A stretch of 64,000 nt of DNA, taken from NCBI RefSeq assembly GCF_900626135.1, contig NZ_LR130785.1, positions 1,645,241-1,709,240 on the forward strand, given 5' to 3'. The DNA comes from Senegalia massiliensis (GTDB taxonomy: Bacteria > Bacillota > Clostridia > Tissierellales > SIT17). Below the pieces are notes generated by a model that worked only from the letters and a program-made list of their open reading frames with translations, searched no databases and was not told where the DNA came from. Both the position numbers and the translations under genes were made by a program. Shown in pieces: positions 55,466 through 63,205 of the stretch (position 1 is the stretch's first letter; every line of letters starts with the position of its first letter).

Positions 55466-56356
55466 ATGAATGGTATAATTAATGTATTAAAACCATCTGC
55501 TATGACATCACATGATGTTGTAAATTTTATAAGAAAAACTTTGAATATGAAAAAAGTAGGTCATACTGGTACATTAGATCCAAATGCTGCTGGTGTTTTA
55601 CCAATTTGTATCGGTAAGTCAACAAAATTAATAGAATATATTCAATATGAAAATAAAAAATATAGAACAGAACTAACTTTAGGGTTTTCTACAGATACAC
55701 AGGACAAGTATGGTAAAATATTAAATGAATCTAGAAAAATTGTATCGAGAGATACAATAATAGAAGTTATTAATAGTTTTGTAGGTAAAACAACTCAAAT
55801 TCCTCCAATGTATTCAGCATTAAAGCACAATGGTAAAAGACTTTATGAACTAGCTAGAAAAGGAGAAAGCGTAGAAAGAAAATCTAGAGAAATATATATA
55901 GAAAGCATAGATGTTGTAACTATTAAAAGTAACAAGATTATTTTTGATGTTACTTGTTCTAAAGGAACTTATGTCAGGACATTATGTAATGACATAGGAG
56001 AAAGACTTGGTACATTTGGACATATGTCTTTTTTAGAGAGAATAAAGGTAGGAGAATTTGAAGTGAAATATTCTCATACATTAGAAAATATTTTAAAACA
56101 GGTTGAAAGTAATGATTTTAGTTTTATACTACCTATGGATTTCGCTGTAGAATTTATGGACAAATTTATAATTGATAAAAAATTTTATAAGCATATATCA
56201 AATGGATTAAATATTGATACTGAAAGATTAGGTATATCTAAATTTAAACTTGATACTGAATATAAAATTTATTGTGATGAAACTTTTATAGGTATAGGAT
56301 CGGTTGTTTTTAAAAATAATTGTACTGTTTTAAAGATGAATAAAGTTTTAATTTGA
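55466..56356 (+). CDS. truB: tRNA pseudouridine(55) synthase TruB
   Basis: Makes the universal psi55 in the tRNA T-arm. The protein is 296 aa from ATG 55466. Catalytic Asp38 in VGHTGTLDPNAAGVLPICIG; TQIPPMYSALKHNGKRLYEL; and the CSKGTYVRTLCNDIGERLG block. GTG 55457 is part of AAGGTGA. Directly follows nrnA and precedes ribF, as in B. subtilis and many clostridia. Confidence 0.96.
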   Translation: MNGIINVLKPSAMTSHDVVNFIRKTLNMKKVGHTGTLDPNAAGVLPICIGKSTKLIEYIQYENKKYRTELTLGFSTDTQDKYGKILNESRKIVSRDTIIEVINSFVGKTTQIPPMYSALKHNGKRLYELARKGESVERKSREIYIESIDVVTIKSNKIIFDVTCSKGTYVRTLCNDIGERLGTFGHMSFLERIKVGEFEVKYSHTLENILKQVESNDFSFILPMDFAVEFMDKFIIDKKFYKHISNGLNIDTERLGISKFKLDTEYKIYCDETFIGIGSVVFKNNCTVLKMNKVLI

Positions 56357-56367
56357 AGGTGAATAAA

Positions 56368-57279
56368 ATGAAAATAATCAAAAATATTAATGAAAAAATT
56401 AAAGAAAATACTGTTATTTGTTTAGGTAGTTTTGATGGACTACATATTGGTCATCAAACCTTAATTGAAAATGTTATAAAAGAATCTAAAGAAGAAAATT
56501 TAAAAAGTGTATTATTTACATTTAGTAATCATCCTGCTAGTATAATACCTAATAGAGAAGAGCCTAAATTAATAATTACTAATGATGAAAAGGTTGAAAT
56601 TCTAAAAAAATCAGGTATAGATTATCTTGTAATGATCGCATTTAGTAAAGAGTTTATGAAAATGGATCCAGAAAAATTTGTTAAAGATATACTTGTTGAT
56701 AATTTAAATGTTAAGAGAATAGTTGTAGGTTTTAACTATAGATTTGGATATAAAGGTAAAGGAGATACTAAATTATTAAAAAAATTAAGTAATTTATATG
56801 ATTTTAAGGTAGATGTAGTATCGCCTATAAAAAATAATGGAGAAATTGTAAGTAGTAGTTTAATTAGAGAATTGATATTAGAAGGAAATGTTGAGAAGGC
56901 TAACAAATATTTAGGTAGATCATTTTCCGTAGAAGGAAAAGTTATTCATGGGAAAAAGCGAGGTAAAAACTTAGGGTTCCCTACAGCAAATATTTATCTT
57001 AATAGTAATTATATTGTCCCAAAGATTGGGTTATATAAAACTAAAACTACTTATAAATCAAATGTATATAATAGCCTAACAAATGTTGGGTTTAATCCAA
57101 CATTTGAGAAAAACAAAAATATTTCTATTGAAACATATATTTTAAACTTTGATAAAGACATATATAATGAAGAAATAAAAGTTGAATTTTTAGAGTTTCT
57201 TAGAGATGAAAAAAAATTTAATAGCAAAGAAGAGTTAATTGAACAAATGAATTCTGATATAAGATCTATATCAGAATAA
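56368..57279 (+). CDS. ribF: Bifunctional riboflavin kinase / FAD synthetase
   Basis: Converts riboflavin to FMN and then FAD. The protein is 303 aa from ATG 56368. The N-terminal nucleotidyltransferase has GSFDGLHIGHQTLIENV and VVGFNYRFGYKGKGD; the C-terminal flavokinase domain has KKRGKNLGFPTANIYLN, TNVGFNPTF and ISIETYILNF. TTG 56353 lies upstream of GAAGGTGA and is not used. An rpsO promoter begins 3 bp after the stop. Confidence 0.96.
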   Translation: MKIIKNINEKIKENTVICLGSFDGLHIGHQTLIENVIKESKEENLKSVLFTFSNHPASIIPNREEPKLIITNDEKVEILKKSGIDYLVMIAFSKEFMKMDPEKFVKDILVDNLNVKRIVVGFNYRFGYKGKGDTKLLKKLSNLYDFKVDVVSPIKNNGEIVSSSLIRELILEGNVEKANKYLGRSFSVEGKVIHGKKRGKNLGFPTANIYLNSNYIVPKIGLYKTKTTYKSNVYNSLTNVGFNPTFEKNKNISIETYILNFDKDIYNEEIKVEFLEFLRDEKKFNSKEELIEQMNSDIRSISE

Positions 57280-57281
57280 TG

Positions 57282-57310
57282 TTTACAACATTATATTATT
57301 ATGGTAAAAT
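57282..57310 (+). promoter_or_regulatory. Sigma-A promoter of rpsO with extended -10
   Basis: TTTACA (57282-57287), exactly 17 bp, TAAAAT (57305-57310), with TGG before the -10 (TGn element). It begins just after the ribF stop and gives rpsO its own transcription start near 57317. Confidence 0.75.
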
Positions 57311-57316
57311 TAACTT

Positions 57317-57390
57317 ATGAGCCTTATTCTATGGATATTGTTACCTCGGCTTTATCCTTGGGATCAGGATTAATATAAAATATTAGGAGG
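57317..57390 (+). promoter_or_regulatory. Structured 5' leader of rpsO, possible S15 autoregulatory element
   Basis: The leader can form AGCC (57320-57323) / GGCT (57348-57351), extended by an outer A-T/G-T end. Two pairings that compete for the same bases are visible: GGATA (57333-57337) with TATCC (57353-57357), and ATCCT (57354-57358) with AGGAT (57366-57370). The AGGAGG at 57384 follows. S15 autoregulation through its mRNA leader is known in several bacteria; its action here is inference from position and structure. Confidence 0.5.
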
Positions 57391-57397
57391 TACTTAC

Positions 57398-57664
57398 ATG
57401 ATAAGTAAAGAAGAAAAGACAAATATTATTGAAGAGTATAAAACTCACGAAGGAGATACTGGTTCTCCAGAAGTACAAATTGCAATTTTAACTCATAGAA
57501 TAAATGAGTTAAATGATCATTTAAAGGAACATAAAAAAGATCATCATTCAAGAAGAGGTCTTTTAAAAATGGTTGGTAAAAGAAGAGGTCTTTTAAATTA
57601 TTTAATGAAAAAAGATGTAAATAGATATCGTGAATTGATTGAAAGACTTGGATTAAGGAAATAA
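57398..57664 (+). CDS. rpsO: 30S ribosomal protein S15
   Basis: The 88-aa protein has the S15 signature [20 protein letters not shown], then [20 protein letters not shown] and [27 protein letters not shown] lies upstream of ATG 57398. It is followed by its own terminator and then pnp, the classic rpsO-pnp arrangement. Confidence 0.97.
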   Translation: MISKEEKTNIIEEYKTHEGDTGSPEVQIAILTHRINELNDHLKEHKKDHHSRRGLLKMVGKRRGLLNYLMKKDVNRYRELIERLGLRK

Positions 57665-57666
57665 TA

Positions 57667-57696
57667 AGAGCGGGGCTTACCCGCTCTATTATTTTT
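57667..57696 (+). terminator. Intrinsic terminator after rpsO
   Basis: Stem AGAGCGGG (57667-57674) / CCCGCTCT (57680-57687), loop GCTTA, tail ATTATTTTT. Flanking bases extend the stem partly. It starts two bases after the rpsO stop. Some read-through to pnp is expected since no clear pnp promoter is visible in the 50 bp that follow. Confidence 0.9.
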
Positions 57697-57745
57697 AGAG
57701 CAAAAATATGATAAGAATGTGTAAATTAAATTTAGGAGGCATAAC

Positions 57746-59839
57746 ATGGAAAAAACATTTGAGTATACTCTTGCTGGAAAAAAGTTAAGTGTGACTATAG
57801 GCAAAGTTGCTGAACTAGCAAATGGTGCTTGTCTTATACAATATGGAGATACTGTAGTACTTGCTACAGCTACAGCTTCTAAATCTCCAAAGGAAGGTAT
57901 AGACTTTTTCCCTTTAAGTGTAGATTTTCAAGAAAAACTATATTCTGTAGGGAAAATACCTGGTGGTTTTATAAAGAGAGAAGGAAGGCCAAGTGAGAAA
58001 GCAATTCTTACTTCAAGATTAATTGATAGACCAATTAGGCCTTTATTTCCAAAAGGTTATAGAAATGATGTTCAAGTTATAACTACAGTTTTATCTGTAG
58101 ACCAAGATCATACACCTGATATAGTAGCAATGATTGGTTCATCTATAGCTTTAAGTATTTCAGATATTCCTTTTGATGGTCCAACAGGTTCTGTTTCTGT
58201 AGGATTAGTAGATGGAAATTTAATAATCAATCCAAATAGTGAAGAAAGAGATCAATCTGATCTTAATTTAATAGTCTCTGGAACTAAAGAAGCAATCATG
58301 ATGGTTGAAGCAGGAGCAAACATAATTTCTGAAGAAACTATGTTAGATGCAATACTTACAGCACATGATGAAATAAAAGGTATATGTGAATTTATAAGTG
58401 AAATTAAAGATGAAGTTGGAAAAGAAAAATCAGAATTTGAAGTGTTTTTACCTGATGTAGATATCTCAGAAGAAGTAAATAATTTCGCTATAGAAAAAAT
58501 GGTAAATGCTATAAAAACAGAAGATAAATTAGAAAGAAAAGAGAATATAGAGAAAGTTAAAGAAGAAACTGTACTACATTTTGAAGAAATTTATCCAGAT
58601 AATATTAAAGATGTTGAAGATACATTACAAGCTATACTAAAAAGTCAAGTACGAAAAATGATAAGTGAAGATGGAATAAGACCAGACAATAGAAAAATTG
58701 ATGAAATTAGACCTATATCATGTGAAGTAGGATTACTTCCTAGAACTCATGGTTCGGGGTTATTTACAAGAGGTCAAACTCAAGCATTAACTGTAGCAAC
58801 ATTAGGAGCTGCTGGAGATGTTCAAGTTATAGATGGTTTAGGAGAAGAAGAATCTAAAAGATATATGCATCACTATAATTTCCCACCATATAGTACAGGG
58901 GAAGCTAAATTTTTAAGAGGCCCTGGAAGAAGAGAAATTGGGCATGGTGCATTAGCGGAAAGAGCACTTGAAGTTGTAATACCTTCTGTAGATGAGTTCC
59001 CTTATACAATAAGGTTAGTCTCTGAAGTTTTAAGTTCAAATGGATCATCTTCACAAGCAAGTGTATGTGGAAGTACCCTAGCACTTTTAGATGCTGGAGT
59101 TCCTATTAAGTCAAATGTAGCTGGTATTGCTATGGGACTTATAAAAGAAAATGATAATGTAACTGTATTAAGTGATATACAAGGAATGGAAGATTTTCTA
59201 GGAGATATGGACTTTAAAGTTGCTGGAACAGAAGAAGGAATAACAGCAATACAAATGGATATTAAAATATCTGGAATTAATAGAGAAGTATTGACTGAAG
59301 CATTAAGACGTGCAAGAGAAGGAAGACTATATATTCTTGATAAGATGAATAGCGTTATATCTACACCTAGAAAAGAATTATCTCCTTATGCTCCAAGAAT
59401 TCTTACTATGGAAGTTAATCCTGATAAAATTAGGGATATAATAGGTCCTGGAGGAAAAACTATCAATAAAATAATAGATGAAACTGGAGTTAAAATTGAT
59501 ATAGAAGATAGTGGGAAAGTTCTTATTGCATCAGAAAATATGGAAGCTGGAAATAAAGCTATTGATATGATAAACGATATAGTGAAAGAGGTAGAAGTAG
59601 GCGAAATTTACTTAGGAAAAGTTGTTAAAATAATGCCTTTTGGTGCTTTTGTAGAAGTGTTGCCTGGTAAAGAAGGCTTAGTTCATATTTCTAATATAGC
59701 TAAGGAAAGAGTAGAGAAAGTAGAAGATGTTTTATCTAAAGATGATGAAGTCTTAGTAAAAGTAACAAATATTGATAAGCAAGGTAGAATTAATCTATCT
59801 AGAAAAGATGCATTACCTGAAACTGAAGAAGATAATTAA
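57746..59839 (+). CDS. pnp: Polyribonucleotide nucleotidyltransferase (PNPase)
   Basis: Phosphorolytic 3'-5' exoribonuclease. The 697-aa protein has two RNase PH domains (first with [20 protein letters not shown] and [20 protein letters not shown]; second with [17 protein letters not shown] and [20 protein letters not shown]), a helical linker, KH domain ([12 protein letters not shown]) and S1 domain ([20 protein letters not shown]). TTAGGAGGC precedes the ATG. A terminator follows the stop. Confidence 0.97.
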   Translation: MEKTFEYTLAGKKLSVTIGKVAELANGACLIQYGDTVVLATATASKSPKEGIDFFPLSVDFQEKLYSVGKIPGGFIKREGRPSEKAILTSRLIDRPIRPLFPKGYRNDVQVITTVLSVDQDHTPDIVAMIGSSIALSISDIPFDGPTGSVSVGLVDGNLIINPNSEERDQSDLNLIVSGTKEAIMMVEAGANIISEETMLDAILTAHDEIKGICEFISEIKDEVGKEKSEFEVFLPDVDISEEVNNFAIEKMVNAIKTEDKLERKENIEKVKEETVLHFEEIYPDNIKDVEDTLQAILKSQVRKMISEDGIRPDNRKIDEIRPISCEVGLLPRTHGSGLFTRGQTQALTVATLGAAGDVQVIDGLGEEESKRYMHHYNFPPYSTGEAKFLRGPGRREIGHGALAERALEVVIPSVDEFPYTIRLVSEVLSSNGSSSQASVCGSTLALLDAGVPIKSNVAGIAMGLIKENDNVTVLSDIQGMEDFLGDMDFKVAGTEEGITAIQMDIKISGINREVLTEALRRAREGRLYILDKMNSVISTPRKELSPYAPRILTMEVNPDKIRDIIGPGGKTINKIIDETGVKIDIEDSGKVLIASENMEAGNKAIDMINDIVKEVEVGEIYLGKVVKIMPFGAFVEVLPGKEGLVHISNIAKERVEKVEDVLSKDDEVLVKVTNIDKQGRINLSRKDALPETEEDN

Positions 59840-59872
59840 ACATAAAACTTTAATAAAGTTTTATGTTTTTTT
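59840..59872 (+). terminator. Intrinsic terminator after pnp
   Basis: Perfect 12-bp stem ACATAAAACTTT (59840-59851) / AAAGTTTTATGT (59855-59866), loop AAT, then a run of T to 59872. It begins at the pnp stop. The AT-rich stem is weaker than that after rpsO, but the U-tract is good. Confidence 0.85.
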
Positions 59873-59932
59873 GATTATAAATTTAATAATCATGAATATT
59901 AATATATTATATAGACTATTAGGAGGTATATT

Positions 59933-60640
59933 ATGAAAATATTATATATAAAGTATAAAATGGTATATATAATTTTAATATTTTTGATTATATTATCACT
60001 ATTTATGTATTTATCTTTTAGAAGTGAATCAATACATACATTTAATAATAGCAATATATATTATGAAGGTAATAGCAATAAGAATGCTATATCATTTGCA
60101 TGTAATGTTGATTGGGGTGAAGAATTAATACCTGAGATGTTAAAAGTTTTTGATGATAATAATATAAAAATTACTTTTTTTGTGACAGGAAAGTGGGCAG
60201 AAAAAAACTCTGATATGCTTAGAGAAATGTATGAAAATGGACATGAGATAGGTAGTCATGGTTATATGCATAGAAATTATGGAGATTTGAGTTACACTTT
60301 AAATCTAGAAGAAATTAAAAAGGCAGATACAATAATAGCTAAAATAATAGGAAAAAAACCAAAATTATTTGCTCCACCTTCAGGTAGTTTTAATGATTTT
60401 ACTATTCAAGCTGCTAAAGAAGAAAATCATAAAGTTATAATGTGGACAGTAGATACAATAGATTGGAGAAAAGACAGTACAAAAAATATAATAATAGAAA
60501 GAGTAATATCAAAAACAGATAAAAATTCTATAGTTTTAATGCACCCTAAAGAAGAAACTATTAAAGCATTACCAATAATTATTGAAAAGCTAAAAGATAA
60601 AGGATTTTCAATAGAAAAAATATCAGATATATTGAATTAA
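59933..60640 (+). CDS. Polysaccharide deacetylase family protein (YlxY/PdaB-like)
   Basis: The 235-aa protein has an N-terminal membrane anchor (residues about 10-29, MVYIILIFLIILSLFMYLSF) and a NodB/CE4 domain outside the cell. Metal-binding motifs: the aspartate in FACNVDWGEELIPEML and the histidines in HEIGSHGYMHRNYGDL; later APPSGSFND, IMWTVDTIDWRK and the SIVLMHPKEETIKALP motif. B. subtilis has ylxY just after pnp, so this is probably its counterpart. The substrate is not established. ATG after AGGAGGT. Confidence 0.88.
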   Translation: MKILYIKYKMVYIILIFLIILSLFMYLSFRSESIHTFNNSNIYYEGNSNKNAISFACNVDWGEELIPEMLKVFDDNNIKITFFVTGKWAEKNSDMLREMYENGHEIGSHGYMHRNYGDLSYTLNLEEIKKADTIIAKIIGKKPKLFAPPSGSFNDFTIQAAKEENHKVIMWTVDTIDWRKDSTKNIIIERVISKTDKNSIVLMHPKEETIKALPIIIEKLKDKGFSIEKISDILN

Positions 60641-60694
60641 TAAATATACTTTAATATAATGAATAAATAAGTTTAATTTTAGGAGAGAAAATCA

Positions 60695-61966
60695 TTGTAT
60701 AATAAAACAAAATTGTCAAATGGAATTAGAATAATAACTGAAAATATACCATATGTAAATTCTATATCAATTGGATTATGGGTTGAATCGGGCTCAAGGT
60801 ATGAAAATAAAGATAATAATGGAGTTTCCCACTTTATTGAACATATTTTATTTAAAGGTACTAAAAATAGAACTGCCAGAGATATCGCAGAACAAATTGA
60901 TTCAGTTGGAGGACAGATGAATGCCTTCACTAGTAAAGAATGTACTTGTTTTTACATAAAAATACTAGATAATCACATTGATTTAGCAATAGATATTTTA
61001 CAAGATATGTTATTCAATTCAACTTTTGATACAAATGAGATAGAGAAAGAAAAAAATGTAATAATTGAAGAAATTAATATGTATGAAGATGCTCCAGAAG
61101 AAATAGTACATGATCTTTTATCAAATACTGTATTTAAAAAACACCCATTATCATTACCAATTTTAGGTAATAAGGAATCTATAACCAATTTAACTAAAGA
61201 GTTAATAATAGATTATTTCAAAAAGTATTATATTCCAGAAAATATTGTTATTTCTATTGTTGGAAACATAGATGAACAAAATATTTTAAAAACTTTAGAA
61301 AAAAACTTTGGAGTGTGGAAATCTAATAAAAAAAAGTTAACAAATAAATTGGTAAGTCCTACAATAAAAAGAAATATTATATATAAAGATAAAGATACTG
61401 AACAGCTTCATCTTTGTTTAGGTTTGGAGGGGTTAAAGCAATCTTCTAAAAATATATATTCTTTATTAGTATTGAATAATATCTTTGGAGGTAGTATGAG
61501 TTCTAGGCTATTTCAAAAAGTAAGAGAAGACTTAGGTATAGCATATTCTATTTACTCATATCCATCAACTTATAAAGATACTGGAATATTTACTATTTAT
61601 GCAGGTTTAAATCCTAAACATTTAGTTGATGTATCAAAAATAATTATTGATGAAATAAAGGAAATAAAAGCAAATATTTTTTCGGAAGAAGAAATATTTA
61701 AATCCAAAGAACAATTAAAAGGTAATTTCATATTAGGGTTAGAAAATACTTCTAGTAGAATGAGTTCCTATGGAAAGTCCGAATTATTAAATAGTAAAAT
61801 AGAAACACCTAATGAAATTATAAATAGTATAAATAAAGTAAATAAAAGTTCTATTAGAGAAGTAATAGATAATACTTTCGATATTGATAATATTAATATT
61901 GCATATGTAGGAAGATTAGATAATAAGAATATTAAATCAGAATTAATTAATATATATAAGAAGTAG
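60695..61966 (+). CDS. M16 family zinc peptidase (MlpA/YmxG-like)
   Basis: The 423-aa protein, counterpart of the pitrilysin-type peptidase mlpA/ymxG that follows ylxY in B. subtilis. Inverted zinc motif HxxEH is HFIEHILFKGTKNRTA, with the downstream glutamate in EKNVIIEEINMYEDAPEEI. The C-terminal half has SSRLFQKVREDLGIAYSIYS. The TTG start 60695 follows TTAGGAGAG. No signal peptide, so it is cytoplasmic. Its last six codons lie inside a 48-bp perfect palindrome. Confidence 0.93.
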   Translation: MYNKTKLSNGIRIITENIPYVNSISIGLWVESGSRYENKDNNGVSHFIEHILFKGTKNRTARDIAEQIDSVGGQMNAFTSKECTCFYIKILDNHIDLAIDILQDMLFNSTFDTNEIEKEKNVIIEEINMYEDAPEEIVHDLLSNTVFKKHPLSLPILGNKESITNLTKELIIDYFKKYYIPENIVISIVGNIDEQNILKTLEKNFGVWKSNKKKLTNKLVSPTIKRNIIYKDKDTEQLHLCLGLEGLKQSSKNIYSLLVLNNIFGGSMSSRLFQKVREDLGIAYSIYSYPSTYKDTGIFTIYAGLNPKHLVDVSKIIIDEIKEIKANIFSEEEIFKSKEQLKGNFILGLENTSSRMSSYGKSELLNSKIETPNEIINSINKVNKSSIREVIDNTFDIDNINIAYVGRLDNKNIKSELINIYKK

Positions 61967-61995
61967 ATAAATTTATCTACTTCTTATATATATTA
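61948..61995 (+). repeat. 48-bp perfect palindrome spanning the M16 peptidase stop
   Basis: The 24 bases 61948-61971 (starting TAATATATATAAGAAG) are the exact reverse complement of 61972-61995, with no spacer. The stop TAG is at 61964-61966, so codons for NIYKK and the stop form the left arm. No T-run follows on this strand. It would form a long hairpin in RNA and could cruciform in DNA. Confidence 0.9.
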
Positions 61996-62071
61996 TCATA
62001 AATAATGTTATCATAATTGATAAAGAAATATTATAAAAAATAAAACATATAATCTAATAGGAGGGAAAAAA

Positions 62072-62344
62072 ATGAAAATATACGATATAGGAAACAAAAA
62101 AAATGTTACACTTAGTGAATTAGGAGGGAAAGAAATTGTAAATTTAAACGATGGAGGAAGGCTTGGAATAATAGCAGATTCAGATATATTAATTGATGAG
62201 AGCACAGGAAATATAGAAGCTCTATTAGTACCGGATTCAAGAGGTCAATTTAAATTTTTTGGTGAAAAAAAAGAAATTACTATACCGTGGAAAAGTATTA
62301 GAAAAATTGGTGAAGATATGATTATAATAGAATTAAATTATTAA
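62072..62344 (+). CDS. YlmC/YmxH family PRC-barrel-like protein
   Basis: The 90-aa protein has LSELGGKEIVNLNDGGRLGI and DESTGNIEALLVPDSRGQF ending with IPWKSIRKIGEDMIIIE, the pattern of the YlmC/YmxH sporulation-associated family with a PRC-barrel fold. In B. subtilis ymxH follows mlpA at this locus. Molecular role unknown. A strong AGGAGGG precedes the ATG, after a 105-bp gap that includes the palindrome. Confidence 0.88.
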   Translation: MKIYDIGNKKNVTLSELGGKEIVNLNDGGRLGIIADSDILIDESTGNIEALLVPDSRGQFKFFGEKKEITIPWKSIRKIGEDMIIIELNY

Positions 62345-62425
62345 ATAATTATTAAAGTATAAAGTATAAAGAATCTATTTAAAGACAAAAATATCATTAT
62401 AATAATAAAAAAGGATGGTATTTTT

Positions 62426-63106
62426 GTGGATAAAAATAAAGATTCAAAAAAAGATGAAAATAAAATTATAGAATCAATTGAAACATTAGGTGTAAGTAAT
62501 ATACCAACTAGTAAAGGAGACATTCATTTTACATCAATAATAGGTGAAATAGAAGGACATAATATTTCACCTCCTCAAAAAAAATCTACAAAGTATGAGC
62601 ACATAATTCCCCAACTCATTTCTGTTCAAAGAAATGAAGATATAAAAGGATTACTAGTTATTTTAAATACATTAGGAGGAGATGTTGAAGCAGGACTTGC
62701 AATATCTGAAATGATTAAAAGTATAGATAAACCAACAGTATCTCTTGTCCTCGGTGGTAGTCACAGTATAGGTATACCTCTTGCTACGGCTACTGATTAT
62801 TCATTTATTACACCTACTGCCACTATGACTTTACATCCAATAAGAATGACAGGACTTGTCATAGGTGTTCCTCAAACATTTAGATATCTCCAAAAAATGC
62901 AAGAAAGAATTTCTAATTTCATATTAAGAAGCACTGATATTTCACTAGAAAATTTACAAAAGCTTATGTATGATACAGATGAAATAGCTAATGATGTAGG
63001 AACTATATTAGTGGGAGAAGAAGCTGTAAATTATGGACTAATAAATCAAGTAGGAGGATTAAATGCTGCTATTAAAAAATTGGAATCCTTAATAAATGAA
63101 AACTAA
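62426..63106 (+). CDS. tepA: ClpP-type serine protease TepA (translocation-enhancing protein)
   Basis: The 226-aa ClpP-fold protein has a charged N-terminus. The catalytic Ser lies in LGGSHSIGIPLATATDYS and the His in TMTLHPIRMTGLV. B. subtilis TepA/YmfB sits at the equivalent place upstream of spoIIIE and has been reported to affect preprotein translocation and spore small acid-soluble protein turnover. GTG start 62426 after AAGGATGGT. Confidence 0.88.
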   Translation: MDKNKDSKKDENKIIESIETLGVSNIPTSKGDIHFTSIIGEIEGHNISPPQKKSTKYEHIIPQLISVQRNEDIKGLLVILNTLGGDVEAGLAISEMIKSIDKPTVSLVLGGSHSIGIPLATATDYSFITPTATMTLHPIRMTGLVIGVPQTFRYLQKMQERISNFILRSTDISLENLQKLMYDTDEIANDVGTILVGEEAVNYGLINQVGGLNAAIKKLESLINEN

Positions 63107-63157
63107 TATAAAAAAATAGTATAATTTTTTATATTATGTTATAATTAATGACATAAC

Positions 63158-63187
63158 AAGGCTACTCCTTTGGAAAGGAGTAGCCTT
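63158..63187 (+). repeat. Perfect 14-bp hairpin upstream of ftsK
   Basis: AAGGCTACTCCTTT (63158-63171) / AAAGGAGTAGCCTT (63174-63187) with a GG centre. It ends 7 bases before the AGAGGTG ribosome binding site of ftsK. The following bases ATAATAAG are not a U-tract. Could be a tepA 3' structure or an ftsK leader element. Confidence 0.8.
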
Positions 63188-63205
63188 ATAATAAGAGGTG
63201 AAAAG

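Noticed and set aside
62345-62425. TATAAT at 62398-62403 as a tepA promoter; AAAGTAT tandem repeat at about 62354-62369
   Set aside because: No -35 at workable spacing; the repeat is short and could arise by AT bias.
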